Assembly (NCBI GenBank): GCA_943704415.1 | Contig: CALSCO010002106.1 | Coordinates: 1-32,002 of the forward strand | Direction: 5' to 3' | Source: Parvularia atlantis | Lineage: Eukaryota; Opisthokonta; Rotosphaerida | Length of the DNA: 32,002 bases | Shown here: piece after piece, positions 31,131 to 32,002 of the stretch | Layout: each line of letters starts with the position of its first letter | How positions within the stretch are numbered: the first letter of the stretch is position 1 | Notes under the pieces: generated by a model | The model's database searches: none | What the model saw: only the letters and a program-made list of their open reading frames with translations | What the model was told of the DNA's origin: nothing | Position numbers and translations under genes: made by a program

Positions 31131-32002
31131 TCACGCGGTCTTCTGAATGAATTCGCTCTCCGGGTAGATGTTCTCGAGGTACCTGCGCGCGCACCGCGCG
31201 GGCGGTCAGGCGGCGTGATGGCACTGCGAGTGCGCCCACCACTTGAACGGCTTGCAGTTGAGCTCGGCGCGCAGCTGCTTGCGCTCGCTCAGGTCGCCGA
31301 GGTCCTTGGCGATGTGCTGTGGGATCGTCTTGACCGAGAACATGTCCTGTGCACGCGAGGTATCAAGGCGTCAAGGCCCACGGCGCCGCGCCAACCACGG
31401 CGGCGCACCTGGTAAAAGCGCTCGCTGTACTCGTCCATCCACACCTCGACCGCGCGCGCCTTGTTGCGCGCGACGGTCATGCCCGCGCCGCTCGTGCCGA
31501 AGCTGTAGGGGAAGTTGTCCTTGAAGCGCTTGTAGTTGACGCGGAACATGTGCCCGACGCGCGAGCACGGGATGATCTCGATCGAGCCCCCGCACTGCCA
31601 GATGCGCAGCGACATCTCGATGTTCTCGCCCTGCGTCGCGCGCGGAATGCTGTGAGCTGCATGTGTCCTCCTGTTGCTGCGCAGGCCACCGGTACGCACG
31701 CCCCAGATGTTCATGCCCAGGTCGTACTTGCCAAGCTTCTCCCAGAACTTGCGCTCCATCGCAAACAGGCCGCCGGGCATGGCCGGACTGATCACGGGCA
31801 TGGTCTGCTCCGACGCGCGGAAGCTCGCGTCCTGATCGGCCGTCATGGGGATCCACTTGTAGTCGAGCTTGAGCGAGAAGCCGCCGCGGTACGTGGCCTG
31901 CGTGGCGCTGCGTGCTCAGCCGGCGATGCGGGCGCGGGCGCGTGCGGGGGGGCAGGCCAAATGGATTCGCACCATTCATCACGGCATTCCAGAACAGCTT
32001 TT
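31131..32002 (-). CDS. polypeptide N-acetylgalactosaminyltransferase, C-terminal part (5' end beyond window)
   Basis: This is a Golgi GT27 glycosyltransferase that starts mucin-type O-glycans on Ser/Thr. Visible exons give [57 protein letters not shown] (the WGGEN motif across an intron), [95 protein letters not shown], then stop at 31131. These match the Gal/GalNAc-T subdomain of the family. The protein ends a few residues after YLENIYPE, where most animal members continue into a ricin-type lectin domain. The N-terminal membrane anchor and GT-A DXH region lie off the right edge. It is tail to tail with UBE2W. Confidence 0.93.

Noticed and set aside
1-32002. Transposons, LTR or virus-like elements, tRNA or rRNA genes
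   Set aside because: No transposase, reverse transcriptase, integrase or capsid-like frame, no terminal repeats and no cloverleaf was recognised. Nearly all sequence is accounted for by host genes.

Overview
This is a gene-dense, GC-rich nuclear segment from a unicellular eukaryote. The proteins are eukaryotic throughout: SIN1 of TORC2, a P4-ATPase flippase, the NEDD8 E1 subunit NAE1, OTUD3, a GAF-type cyclic nucleotide phosphodiesterase, UBE2W and a polypeptide GalNAc-transferase. Nearly every gene is cut by many introns of about 45-75 bp. Having SIN1, an NT-C2 protein and a GalNAc-transferase together points to Amorphea (opisthokonts, apusomonads, amoebozoans and relatives). That placement is inference and I cannot name the species. 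The genetic code looks standard: TGA and TAG both end recognisable proteins.

Layout, left to right: MIOX (-, last exon off the left edge), a novel repeat protein (-), SIN1 (+), a RING-CH membrane ubiquitin ligase (-), a PAXX-like end-joining factor (+), a large P4-ATPase (-), NAE1 (-), a mitochondrial class I release factor (+), a Uls1-like SNF2/RING translocase (+), OTUD3 (-), a GAF phosphodiesterase (-), an NT-C2 coiled-coil protein (+), dephospho-CoA kinase (-), UBE2W (+), and the C-terminal part of a GalNAc-transferase (-, runs off the right edge). That is fifteen genes in 32 kb. No gap between coding regions exceeds about 200 bp, unless OTUD3 starts at its inner methionine. Five divergent pairs have start codons 14-135 bp apart. 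I see no mobile element, tRNA, rRNA or CRISPR array.

The genes do not form one pathway. Five belong to the ubiquitin/NEDD8 system (RING-CH ligase, NAE1, SNF2-RING, OTUD3, UBE2W), and two concern DNA repair or chromatin (PAXX-like, Uls1-like).

The most interesting points are: (1) a candidate PAXX orthologue whose correctly spliced last exon carries a Ku-binding-like C-terminus; (2) an unusual splice code, with donors mostly GTGCGY plus a sizeable minority of GC-AG introns (GCGCGY or similar), several fixed by conserved protein alignment; (3) very short head-to-head promoters; (4) a small unrecognised protein with an LPxHLxxGSxE repeat. Exon boundaries were placed by hand from reading frame and family conservation.
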